64,000 nucleotides of DNA. Origin: Salinilacustrithrix flava (GTDB taxonomy: Bacteria > Actinomycetota > Acidimicrobiia > Acidimicrobiales > Salinilacustritrichaceae). Below, piece after piece: positions 51,691 through 60,096 of this stretch. The stretch is taken from positions 124,001-188,000 of the forward strand of contig JAMYFF010000008.1 in NCBI GenBank assembly GCA_024128875.1, in the 5' to 3' direction. Made by a program: the position numbers and the translations under genes. The notes under the pieces were generated by a model. The model was not told the DNA's origin and did not search any database. It was given only the letters and a program-made list of their open reading frames with translations. The first letter of the stretch is position 1. Every line of letters begins with the position of its first letter.

Positions 51691-53001
51691 ATGGTCCGCT
51701 CGGGCCGTCCGGCGCTGGCGGGCGTGCTGCTCCTCGTCGCTGCGCTCGGTCTCGCGGCGGCCGCGTGCAGTGGGGAGCCGCTCGACGCCGCAGACGACCT
51801 GCGCGGCAGCGTGCTCGAGGTCACGGCGGTGTGGCAGGACGCCGAGGCCGACGCCTTCCGTCTCGTCCTCGACCGCTTCGAGGCCCGGACCGGCGCCACC
51901 GTCACCTTCACCTCGACCGAGGGCGCCGACATCGGCACCGTCCTGGACGATCGGCTGGCCGCGGACGACCCACCCGATGTCGCCGTGCTCCCGCAGCCCG
52001 CCCTGCTCGAGCGCTACGCCCGAGCCGGCGACATCGTGCCCGTGGGCGACGTCGTGGGCGAGGCGGTGCGGGCCGGCTGGGCTCCGGTCTGGGAGCGGCT
52101 CGGCACGGTGGACGGCGACCTGTACGGCGTCTGGTTCAAGGCCGCGAACAAGAGCCTGGTCTGGTACTCGCTCACCGCGTTCGAGGAAGCGGGCCTGGTG
52201 CCGCCGGCCGACCTCGACGGCCTGGACGCAGCCGCGGCGGCGCTCGCGACGCACGGCGTGCCGGCGTTCTCCCTTCCCGGCGTGCCCGGTGACGCCTGGG
52301 TCCTCACCGACTGGTTCGAGAACGTCTACCTGCGCTCCGCCGGGCCCGATCGCTACGACGCGCTCGCCGCACGTCGCATCCCGTGGACCGACCCGTCGGT
52401 GGTCGAGGCGCTGCGGGTGATGGCCTCGCTCCTCGACGCCGACCGCATCGCCCGGGATCCGGGCGCGACCTTCCCGGACTCGGTGGGCGATGTCTTCTCG
52501 TCGCGCCCCCGGGCTGCGATGGTGATGGAGGGCGACTTCGTGCCGGGGGTGCTCGGCGATCGCGGCCTGGCCCGCGTCGGCACCGACGTGGACGTCTTCG
52601 CCTTCCCCGGCCCGGAGCCCACGGACCGCGGCGTGGTCGTGGGTGGCGATGCGGCGGTGCTCATGCAGGCGTCCTCCGGAGGACGGGCCCTGCTCGAGTT
52701 CCTCGCCTCGACCGAGGCCGCGGAGGTGTGGGCGGGGCTCGGCGGGTTCATCTCCCCGAACCAGGAGGTGGATCTCGGCGCCTATCCGGACGTCCCCACC
52801 CGACGCATCGCCCGTGCCCTGCTCGAGGCAGGCGACCAGCTCCGATTCGACCTGTCCGACCTCCAGCCCGTCGCGTTCGGCGCGACCACCGGCGCCGGGC
52901 TCTGGGCCGAGCTCAGCACGTTCGTCGCCGATCCGACGGACGTGGAGGCGGCTGCGGATCGCATCGAGGCGGCAGCCGACGCCGCGTGGGCGGGACGTTG
53001 A
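51691..53001 (+). CDS. Sugar-type ABC transporter substrate-binding lipoprotein, no permease nearby
   Basis: The 436-residue protein has a signal with lipobox LAAAAC (Cys at about 26) followed by a family-1 extracellular solute-binding domain. Typical segments are VTFTSTEGADIGTVLDDRLAADDPPDVAVLPQPALLERYA (substring DPPDVAVLPQPALLERYA) and GVWFKAANKSLVWY. The ligand is probably a carbohydrate but this is not certain. No permease or matching ATPase lies next to it, and it converges on another orphan binding protein across 12 bases. Confidence 0.86.
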   Translation: MVRSGRPALAGVLLLVAALGLAAAACSGEPLDAADDLRGSVLEVTAVWQDAEADAFRLVLDRFEARTGATVTFTSTEGADIGTVLDDRLAADDPPDVAVLPQPALLERYARAGDIVPVGDVVGEAVRAGWAPVWERLGTVDGDLYGVWFKAANKSLVWYSLTAFEEAGLVPPADLDGLDAAAAALATHGVPAFSLPGVPGDAWVLTDWFENVYLRSAGPDRYDALAARRIPWTDPSVVEALRVMASLLDADRIARDPGATFPDSVGDVFSSRPRAAMVMEGDFVPGVLGDRGLARVGTDVDVFAFPGPEPTDRGVVVGGDAAVLMQASSGGRALLEFLASTEAAEVWAGLGGFISPNQEVDLGAYPDVPTRRIARALLEAGDQLRFDLSDLQPVAFGATTGAGLWAELSTFVADPTDVEAAADRIEAAADAAWAGR

Positions 53002-53013
53002 GCCGACCGCCGA

Positions 53014-53913
53014 TCAGCGGTCGACCAGCCCCCGGCGGACGAGCCACGCCCGGGCCTCCGCCTCCGGGTCGGTGCCCGCGTTGGCCAGCCGCCAGTTCAT
53101 GAGCCGAAGGCTCTCCGTGGTCAGCGCGGCCGACACCTCGTCGAGCGTCGCCCGGATCCGCGGGTCGGCCAAGGCCTCCGTGCGGACGACGGGGACCACG
53201 TTGTCCGGCGGCTGGAGCCCGCGATCGTCGAGGAGCACGGTGATGCCATCCGCGGTGAGGGCAGCGTCGGTGCTGAAAAGGACCCCCACATCGATCACGC
53301 CGTCGATCAGGGCGCGCCGCACCAGCACGGCGTCGGCGAAGGGCTCGAAGCCGGCGAAGTCCAGGCCGTACCGGGACTCGAGCCCAGGGAGGCAGCGCGG
53401 GCGCCGTGGGCACTCCGGCGGGCCGCCGAGGACGAAGCCGTCCGCGACCCCGACGAGGTCGCTCACCGTGCGCAGGTCGAGCTCCCGTGCGGCGTCGCCA
53501 CGGACGGCGAGCACGTTCTCGTTGGAGGCCGAGGCCGGGTCCAGCACCGACACGCCCCACGGGTCGAGCGCCTCTGCCAGCGCGGCGAAGACGGCGTCGA
53601 CGTCCCCACGCTCGACCTCGGAGCCCGGGGCGACGGCATCCAGGGCCGACCCGGCGTACTCCGGCACGACATCGACCAGGCCACCGCGCAGCGCAGGGAG
53701 CACCAGCTCGCGCTGGCCCAGCCCGAGCTGGCGGTGGACGGTCAGCCCCGACGCCTCGAGCGCCTGCGCGTAGATCTCGGCCACCAGCTCGCTCTCGGCG
53801 AAGCTGAACGAGGCGACGACCACACCGGGTCGAGCCGTGGGTCCCGGCCCGTCGTCACCGCCGCAGGCAGCCAGGAGCAGGAGCACCGCTGCTGCCATCC
53901 CCCGCCATCGCAC
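53014..53913 (-). CDS. Osmoprotectant (glycine betaine/choline, OpuAC-type) binding lipoprotein
   Basis: The 299-residue protein has a lipobox LLLLAAC (Cys at about 15) and an OpuAC/ProX-type domain starting with VVVASFSFAESELVAEIYAQALEASG (substring FSFAESELVAEIYAQALE). It then has GGLVDVVPEYAGSALDAV and DGVIDVGVLFSTDAAL, all characteristic of quaternary-amine binding proteins. It would bind glycine betaine, choline or a similar compound outside the cell. No permease is adjacent. GTG 53913 gives a basic signal-peptide start and is supported by a -10 element six bases upstream. Confidence 0.87.
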   Translation of the reverse strand: MRWRGMAAAVLLLLAACGGDDGPGPTARPGVVVASFSFAESELVAEIYAQALEASGLTVHRQLGLGQRELVLPALRGGLVDVVPEYAGSALDAVAPGSEVERGDVDAVFAALAEALDPWGVSVLDPASASNENVLAVRGDAARELDLRTVSDLVGVADGFVLGGPPECPRRPRCLPGLESRYGLDFAGFEPFADAVLVRRALIDGVIDVGVLFSTDAALTADGITVLLDDRGLQPPDNVVPVVRTEALADPRIRATLDEVSAALTTESLRLMNWRLANAGTDPEAEARAWLVRRGLVDR

Positions 53914-53919
53914 GGTCCT

Positions 53920-53925
53920 AGTATC
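53920..53925 (-). promoter_or_regulatory. Predicted -10 element, leaderless start of the osmoprotectant-binding gene
   Basis: GATACT on the minus strand ends six bases before GTG 53913, which would place the transcript start at the start codon. No convincing -35 is visible. Confidence 0.35.
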
Positions 53926-53939
53926 GCCACAGACCCGGG

Positions 53940-55601
53940 ATGGAAACGCCACCCACGCTCTCGCCGCGATCCCCGACACCCGGTGCGACCACCGCGCGGC
54001 GTCGGCCATCCGGGGAGGCGCCACCGCTGCCCCGCCCGGTCAGCACCGCCACCCGAGCGTCCGGCGCGCTGCTCGTCCTCGTCGCGATCGTCTCGGTGGC
54101 GCTGGGCACCGTCCGCGGCGTCCGCGCCATCACCCGAGCCGACCTGGCGGTGCTCGAGGCCCTCGAGGGGCTGCGGTGGGATCCCCTGGTGGAGGTGGCC
54201 GAGGTGGTGGTGACCCTCGGCTCGACCACCGCGTTCCGGGTGCTGGCGTGGACCGTCCTGCTCGTCCTCCTCGCGGTCCGCCGCTACCAGCACCTGTTCG
54301 CGACGCTCGCGCTGCTCCTGGTCGTGCCCCTCGTCGCTGCCCTCATCCGCGAGTCGGTGGGTCGGATGCGCCCGGCCGGCGTCGAGATCGTCGCCGGCTG
54401 GGACGGGTACGCGCACCCGTCACGCCCCGTCGGCCAGCTGGCGCTCGTGCTCACCATCGCCACCGTGGTCCTCGCACCCCACGGCCTCTGGCGGCGGCGC
54501 GCCGCCATGGTGACGGCCGGCGTCCTCGTCCTGGTCGTCGCCGCCCGGCTCTACACCGCCGTGGACCACCCCTCCGACGTGGCGGCATCCCTCGCCCTGG
54601 GTGTGGCCGCGCCGGTGCTGGCCCTGCACCTGCTGACACCGGAGGAGGCCTTCCCCGTCACCTACCGGCGCGGGGTGCGGGCACACCTCGACGTCGGCGG
54701 TCGCCGGGGGGAGGCGATCCGCCGGGCGTTCGCCTCCCAGCTCGACGTGGACGTCGTCGACGTCGTGCCGTTCGGGCTGCGCGGCAGCGCCGGATCCACG
54801 CCGTTGCGCGTCGCCACCCCGTCAGGCGCCCTGTTCGCCAAGCTCTACGCCGCCGTACACCTCCGGTCCGACCGCTGGTACAAGCTCGGCCGCACCGTCC
54901 GGTACGGCCGGCTCGAGGACGAGCGCCCGTTCAACTCGGTCCGCCGCCTCGTGCAGTACGAGGACCACATGCTCCGGCTCATGCGCGACGCCGGCGTCCC
55001 GACCGCGACACCCCACGGCATCGTGGAGATCACCCCGGAGCGGGAGTACCTCCTCGTCACCGAGCTGATCGAGGGTGCCACCCACCTCACCGATGGCACC
55101 GTGACCGACGACGTCGTCGACCAGGCCCTCGCCGTCGTCCGCACGATGTGGGACGCCGGGCTCGCGCACCGGGACATCAAGCCGTCGAACCTGCTGCTCG
55201 CCGACGGCAAGGTGCGGGTCATCGACGTGGCCTTCGCCGAGGTGCGGCCGAGCCCGTGGCGGCAGGCGGTGGACCTGGCGAACATGATGCTGACGCTGTC
55301 GCTGTGCGTCCCCCCGGCCCAGGTGTACGAGCGGGCGACGCGCGCGTTCACGCCCGACGAGATCGCCGAGGCCTTCGCCGCCACCCGTGCAGTGACGATG
55401 CCGGCCCAGCTCCGGTCGATGCTCCGGGAGCAGGAGGGCGACCTGGTCGAGGAGCTCCGGCGGCTGGCGCCCCCGCGCCAGCCGGTGGCGATCCAGCGCT
55501 GGACGCTCCGTCGGGTGGGGCTCACCTTCGCCGCGCTGCTCGGCGCCGTGGTGGCCTTCGCCCTCGTGCTGGCCAACCTCGACCTGGCGGGCCTGCTGTG
55601 A
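53940..55601 (+). CDS. PAP2-like / protein-kinase-like fusion membrane protein
   Basis: The 553-residue protein has an N-terminal membrane part (about 40-235, five to six helices) related to PAP2 phosphatases: RESVGRMRP (137-145) and ARLYTAVDHPSDV (202-214) match motifs C1 and C3. The central PSGH motif is replaced by PSRP (160-163), so phosphatase activity is doubtful. The second part (about 270-500) resembles RIO/LPS-kinase-like kinases with LAHRDIKPSNLLL (catalytic Asp) and VIDVAFAEV in place of the DFG region. The protein ends with a single helix (about 527-552). Relatives often continue into a flippase-like membrane domain there, so this may be a truncated version. Confidence 0.75.
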   Translation: METPPTLSPRSPTPGATTARRRPSGEAPPLPRPVSTATRASGALLVLVAIVSVALGTVRGVRAITRADLAVLEALEGLRWDPLVEVAEVVVTLGSTTAFRVLAWTVLLVLLAVRRYQHLFATLALLLVVPLVAALIRESVGRMRPAGVEIVAGWDGYAHPSRPVGQLALVLTIATVVLAPHGLWRRRAAMVTAGVLVLVVAARLYTAVDHPSDVAASLALGVAAPVLALHLLTPEEAFPVTYRRGVRAHLDVGGRRGEAIRRAFASQLDVDVVDVVPFGLRGSAGSTPLRVATPSGALFAKLYAAVHLRSDRWYKLGRTVRYGRLEDERPFNSVRRLVQYEDHMLRLMRDAGVPTATPHGIVEITPEREYLLVTELIEGATHLTDGTVTDDVVDQALAVVRTMWDAGLAHRDIKPSNLLLADGKVRVIDVAFAEVRPSPWRQAVDLANMMLTLSLCVPPAQVYERATRAFTPDEIAEAFAATRAVTMPAQLRSMLREQEGDLVEELRRLAPPRQPVAIQRWTLRRVGLTFAALLGAVVAFALVLANLDLAGLL

Positions 55602-56134
55602 CCCTCCGCCGCACGGGCGCCGTCACCGCGTCCGCGGCCCTGCTCCTCGGTGGGTGCGCGCTGGCCACCGGCGGCGCGGCTCCCCGCTGCGAGCCCGGCA
55701 TGCGGCTCGCGACGCTGGCCCAGTCCGTCCCCGGCGCCGCCTACGTGCCCTGCATCAGCGACCTGCCGCCGGGGTGGACGTTCGAGGGCCTCGAGGTCGA
55801 CGACGATGGCGCCACCATCACGCTGGAGTCCGATCGTGCCGACCGGGAGGTCCGCGTCGCGCTCGCTGCATCGTGCGACGTCGAGGACGCGACACCGATC
55901 ACGCCGAGCGACGAGGGCGTGCGCACGTACCACCGGGTGGATTCCATCGACCCGCGCTACGCCGGCCAGCTGCTCGACGTGTTCCCCGGGGGCTGCGTCA
56001 CCGTCGACTACGACTTCGAACGAGGACGCCACGTCGCCCTCGTCACCGAGCTGCAGGCGGCCGTCAGCCTGTTCGCCCGCCTGGAGCTGCGTCAGGCGCT
56101 GGACGCTGACCTGGACGTCCGGCTGGACCCCTGA
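55598..56134 (+). CDS. Hypothetical lipoprotein
   Basis: The 178-residue protein has a basic N-terminus, a hydrophobic stretch and a lipobox LLLGGCA (Cys at about 20). The remainder contains several Cys (for example RCEPGM, VPCISD, SCDVED, GGCVTV) that may form two disulfides, and an acidic central section. Function is unknown. The GTG start overlaps the stop of the PAP2-kinase gene by four bases, so the proteins are probably made together. Its end overlaps the convergent PAP2 gene by 71 bases. Confidence 0.75.
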   Translation: MTLRRTGAVTASAALLLGGCALATGGAAPRCEPGMRLATLAQSVPGAAYVPCISDLPPGWTFEGLEVDDDGATITLESDRADREVRVALAASCDVEDATPITPSDEGVRTYHRVDSIDPRYAGQLLDVFPGGCVTVDYDFERGRHVALVTELQAAVSLFARLELRQALDADLDVRLDP

Positions 56135-56705
56135 TCGCGCGGACGGACCGCTCGGTGGCGAGCCCGAGCGCTGCGCCCCCGGCGACGTCGAGCGGCAGGT
56201 GGGCACCGACGTAGATGCGGGCCGCGGCCACGACGCCCGCCGCCGACCACACCGGCACCCGCCAGCGCCAGGGGACCTGGGCGGTGGCCGCCGACGCCAT
56301 GGCCACCGCGACCGCCGCATGACCGGAGGGGTAGCCGAGCCCGGTCTGGGCCCGACCGAGGATGCGGGCTGCGTCCACCACGGAGGAGGGGCGGCCGCGC
56401 TGGGCAAGGGGCTTGACCAGCTTCGAGCCGGTCCAGGCCAGCGAACCGACCAGGGCCAGCCGGCGACCGAGCTCGGCGCGTCCCGACGCCGCGGTGGCGC
56501 CGCCGATCCCGAGCGCGCCGCCCAGGCTGCCGGCCTGCATGACCAGCCATGCCGGGACCAGCCACCGTTCGCTGATCCCGTTCACCCCCGAGAACCAGCG
56601 GGCCTCGGCGGCACGGAGCTCACCCCGCCTCGCCTCCCACGCGCCGATGCCGACCGCGCTGGCGGCCAGAGCGGCAACGGTGAGGTCGACGGGTCGCTGC
56701 TCCAT
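56064..56705 (-). CDS. PAP2-family phosphatase
   Basis: The 213-residue membrane protein has all three PAP2 motifs intact: KLVKPLAQRGRP (C1), YPSGHAAVA (C2, His) and ARIYVGAHLPLDVAGG (C3, His and Asp). It probably removes phosphate from a lipid such as phosphatidate or undecaprenyl pyrophosphate. It starts seven bases upstream-facing from the P-type ATPase stop and may be co-transcribed with it. Its stop extends 71 bases into the convergent lipoprotein gene. Confidence 0.88.
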   Translation of the reverse strand: MEQRPVDLTVAALAASAVGIGAWEARRGELRAAEARWFSGVNGISERWLVPAWLVMQAGSLGGALGIGGATAASGRAELGRRLALVGSLAWTGSKLVKPLAQRGRPSSVVDAARILGRAQTGLGYPSGHAAVAVAMASAATAQVPWRWRVPVWSAAGVVAAARIYVGAHLPLDVAGGAALGLATERSVRAIRGPAGRPGQRPAPDAAPGGRTG

Positions 56706-56712
56706 CCTGACC

Positions 56713-59463
56713 TCAGGTGGCGGGCTCGCCGGTGCGGCTGCGCCGCCAGATCTTGCGCAGCTCCTCGGTGAGCAGCACGGTGGAGGCGACGCCGAGGCAC
56801 ACCAGCCACTGCATGGCCGAGATCGACGTGGTGTCGAACAGCTCCTGCATCGGGCCGACGTGGGTCACGCCGATCTGGAGCGCGATGACGGCGGCCAGCG
56901 CGATCCAGAGCTTGCTGTTCCGGAACGTGGCCCGACGGAAGACCGTCTGCTGATCGCTGCGCACGTTCAAGATGTTGAAGAACTGGTACAGGACGAAGGT
57001 GTTGAACGCCATCGTCCCGGCCACCGTGGCCTCGCCTGCGATCGGTTCGGGGCCGGGAGCGAAGGCGAGCACGGCCAGGGTGCCGGCGGCCATGACGACG
57101 GCCGCCTGGCCGATGGCCGTCCACCGAGGACGGGTGAGGATGGGTTCCCCGGGCGGTCGAGGATCTCGCCCCATCACCCGCTCGTCGACCGGATCGAGGC
57201 CGAGGGCCATGGCCGGGGGACCGTCCATGATGATGTTCACCCAGAGGATGGCGATGGCGGTGAACGGCTGTCCGCTGGCGATGCCGAAGATCGACGCGGC
57301 GAGGAAGATGGTGGCGAAGCCGAGCGTGGTGCTCAGCTGGAACCGCACGAACTTGACGATGTTGTCGTAGATCGTGCGGCCGCGGCGGACGGCCTCGATG
57401 ATGGTGGCGAAGTTGTCGTCGGCCAGGACCATGGTGGCCGCCTCCTTCGTCACCTCCGTCCCGGTGATGCCCATGGCGATGCCCATGTCGGCTCGACGCA
57501 GGGCCGGTGCGTCGTTCACGCCATCGCCGGTCATGGCCACGACGTGGCCTCGCTTCTGCAGGGCGGAGACGAGGCGCAGCTTGTGCTCCGGCGAGACCCG
57601 GGCGAAGACGGAGATGTCGTCGACCCGCTCCGCGAGCTCCTCGTCGCTCATCGCGTCGAGGTCCCGGCCGGTGACGGCCACGACGTGGTCGCCCCCGCCG
57701 AGGTTCAGCTGCTCGCCGATCGCACTCGCCGTGCTGGCGTGGTCGCCGGTGATCATCTTCACGCTGATGCCGGCGCCGCCGGCCTCCTCGATGGCCGCTC
57801 TCGCCTCCTCGCGGGGCGGGTCGACGATGCCGATCAGGGCGAGGAACGTCAGGTCGGTGACCGCGTCGAGGTCACCGTCTCCGTTCCACTCGTCCCGGGA
57901 GATGGCGCGACGAGCGACCGCGAGGACCCGCATCCCCGAGCCGGCCAGGCGGGCGTTGTGCTCCTCGAGCTCCTCGCGGAGCTCCTCGACGGGAACGATC
58001 GTGCCGTCGTAGCCGAGCACGGTGGTGGACCGGTCGAGGATGGCGTCGGGTGCACCCTTGGCGTACATGCGCAGCCCGGACTCGCTCTCGTGCAGCGTGG
58101 CCATGAGCTTGTGGGCCGAGTCGAACGGCACCTCGCCCACCCGGGGGCGCTCGGCCCGCCGGGTCGCCGGGTCGACCCCACCCTTGCCGGCCAGCACCAC
58201 CAGCGCGCCCTCGGTGGGGTCGCCCACCAGGCGCCACACGCCCTCCTCGTCGTCGAAGCGGACCGTGGCGTCGCTGCACAGCGCCATGGGCTCGAGCACC
58301 TCGTCGAGGTCGATCGGCACGTCGTCGAGACCGTGGATCTCACCCTCGGGGGCGTAGCCGTTGCCGCTGATGGCCAGCCGGCGGCCGGTCACGACGATCT
58401 CCTCGGCGGTCATCTGGTTGAGGGTGAGCGTGCCCGTCTTGTCGCTGCAGATGACCGTGGTGGACCCGAGCGTCTCGACGCTGGCGAGGCGCTTCACGAT
58501 GGCGTTCTCCCGCGCCATCTTCGACACGCCGATGGCGAGGGTCACGGCGGTGACCGCCGGCAGGCCTTCGGGGATCGAGGCGACCGCCAGGGCGACGGCG
58601 GTGAGGAGGAGGTCGGAGATGTCCTCGCCGCGGATCAGCCCGATGAGGAAGACCAGCCCGACGATGACGCCGGCCAGCTTCGCAAGGCTGTGGGCCAGCT
58701 GGTCGAGCTGGCGCTGCAGCGGCGTCTTCTCCGGAGCCGCTTCGCGGAGGAGCCCGGCGATTCGGCCGATCTCGGTGCCCATGCCGGTCGTGGTGACCAC
58801 GAGCTCGCCCCGACCTCGGGTGACGGTGGTCTGCATGTGGACCATCGACGTGCGGTCGGCGACGGGCAGGTCGTCACCTGCCGCCGGCTCGGGCGTCTTG
58901 GTGACCGGGAGGCTCTCGCCGGTGAGCGCGGCCTCCTCGACCTCCAGCTGCACCGCCTCGATGACGCGACCGTCTGCCGGGATGCGATCGCCCGCCTCGA
59001 CGGCGACGACGTCGCCCGGCACGAGCTCGGCCGCCGGGACCGTGCGCATGGTGCCCTCGCGGCGCACGCGCACCTCGAGCACCAGCATGCGGCGGAGCGC
59101 ATCCAGCGAGGCCTCGGCCCGGTTCTCCTGGACGAACCCGATGACGGCGTTCAGCAGCACGACGACGAGCACCACGATGGGTGTCTTCAGCTCGCCGGAC
59201 ACCACGAAGCTGACGACCGCAGCCGCCAGCAGGATCAGGATCAGCAGGTCCTTGAACTGGCGGGCGAATCGCTTCCACGACGGGTCGCGCGGCGCCTCGT
59301 CGAGCTCGTTGGTGCCGTGCTCCTCACGCCGGCGGACGACCTCGTCGGAGGACAGGCCCGTGCGGGGATCCACCGCGAAGGCCTCGAGCACCTCGTCGAC
59401 GGTGCGATCGTGGAACGTCGCTGCGACCTCGCGGGTCGTGGCGGTTGCTGGCGTGGTGGACAA
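56713..59463 (-). CDS. P-type cation-transporting ATPase (Ca2+/cation, P2 family)
   Basis: The 916-residue protein has an N-terminal cation-ATPase domain, the actuator motif LTGES (180-184), PEGLP in M4 (298-302), phosphorylated Asp341 in SDKTGTLT, TGDGVNDAPALRRADMG in the hinge and WVNIIMDGPPAMALG in M6. The PEGLP and N-x-x-x-D pattern indicates a SERCA/PMR-like Ca2+ or Mn2+ pump. It would export the cation from the cytoplasm. TTG 59463 is used because the domain starts about a dozen residues later and GAGG lies upstream. Confidence 0.92.
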   Translation of the reverse strand: MSTTPATATTREVAATFHDRTVDEVLEAFAVDPRTGLSSDEVVRRREEHGTNELDEAPRDPSWKRFARQFKDLLILILLAAAVVSFVVSGELKTPIVVLVVVLLNAVIGFVQENRAEASLDALRRMLVLEVRVRREGTMRTVPAAELVPGDVVAVEAGDRIPADGRVIEAVQLEVEEAALTGESLPVTKTPEPAAGDDLPVADRTSMVHMQTTVTRGRGELVVTTTGMGTEIGRIAGLLREAAPEKTPLQRQLDQLAHSLAKLAGVIVGLVFLIGLIRGEDISDLLLTAVALAVASIPEGLPAVTAVTLAIGVSKMARENAIVKRLASVETLGSTTVICSDKTGTLTLNQMTAEEIVVTGRRLAISGNGYAPEGEIHGLDDVPIDLDEVLEPMALCSDATVRFDDEEGVWRLVGDPTEGALVVLAGKGGVDPATRRAERPRVGEVPFDSAHKLMATLHESESGLRMYAKGAPDAILDRSTTVLGYDGTIVPVEELREELEEHNARLAGSGMRVLAVARRAISRDEWNGDGDLDAVTDLTFLALIGIVDPPREEARAAIEEAGGAGISVKMITGDHASTASAIGEQLNLGGGDHVVAVTGRDLDAMSDEELAERVDDISVFARVSPEHKLRLVSALQKRGHVVAMTGDGVNDAPALRRADMGIAMGITGTEVTKEAATMVLADDNFATIIEAVRRGRTIYDNIVKFVRFQLSTTLGFATIFLAASIFGIASGQPFTAIAILWVNIIMDGPPAMALGLDPVDERVMGRDPRPPGEPILTRPRWTAIGQAAVVMAAGTLAVLAFAPGPEPIAGEATVAGTMAFNTFVLYQFFNILNVRSDQQTVFRRATFRNSKLWIALAAVIALQIGVTHVGPMQELFDTTSISAMQWLVCLGVASTVLLTEELRKIWRRSRTGEPAT

Positions 59464-59617
59464 CGGGATTGCACCTCGGAATTCGACGACGGGCCGTGCT
59501 CCGAAGGTCTCTCCCACCCACGACGTGGGCCGATGTCCCGGGCCGGAGCCGTAGTGACGAGACAGCGATGGTGCACCGCACCGGGGGGATACTCCCCTTC
59601 GACGGGGGAGCCTACCG
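59464..59617. other. Intergenic region before the P-type ATPase
   Basis: This 154-base gap contains the hairpin CTCCCC-TTCGACG-GGGGAG (59592-59610), which could end transcription of the upstream SRPBCC/mgtE pair. A matching ATPase promoter was not identified with confidence. Confidence 0.35.
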
Positions 59618-60091
59618 CTACCCGGGCCCGATCTCCCCTCGATCGCGTTCCGCGAACTGGCGGAACGCCCGGTCCACGACCCGGTCGTGCAGGCGCCGCG
59701 AGACGCCGGGGACCACGCGGTTGACCCCCCGGAGGAGCCGGTGCCGGGGAGCGAGATCCGAGCGCAGCCGGATCTCGGCACCGTCGGGGCCCGGCGCCAG
59801 CGTGACCGTTGCGGTGCCCTCGATGTCACCGGCCAGCGTCGCATCCACCTGCCGCGGCGGCTCGACGCGGTCGATGTGGAGCGTGAACTGCAGGGACCAC
59901 GGCATCGGCACCCGGATGCGGGCCGCCCAGCACTCGCCGGCTGCAAGCCGGCGACCGTCGAACCGCCGGAGCCAGGGCCACCACCGCTGGTACTCGTCCA
60001 CGCCGGCGAGCGCGCCCCACGCCTGCTCGAGCGGCTCATCGAGCAGATAGGTGCGGTCCGTGCGCAGCCGGCCGCCGTCGTGGTGGCTCAC
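59618..60091 (-). CDS. SRPBCC (START-like) family protein
   Basis: The 157-residue protein has the START-like hydrophobic cavity pattern: LDEPLEQAWGALAGVDEYQRWWPWLRRFDG (substring WGALAGVDEYQRWWPWLRRF), strands with RVEPPRQVDATLAGDIEGTATVTL, and a long C-terminal helix (RLHDRVVDRAFRQFAERD). Members bind lipids or aromatic compounds; the ligand is unknown. It starts at GTG 60091, five bases after the mgtE stop, suggesting co-transcription. Confidence 0.8.
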   Translation of the reverse strand: MSHHDGGRLRTDRTYLLDEPLEQAWGALAGVDEYQRWWPWLRRFDGRRLAAGECWAARIRVPMPWSLQFTLHIDRVEPPRQVDATLAGDIEGTATVTLAPGPDGAEIRLRSDLAPRHRLLRGVNRVVPGVSRRLHDRVVDRAFRQFAERDRGEIGPG

Positions 60092-60096
60092 GGTGG

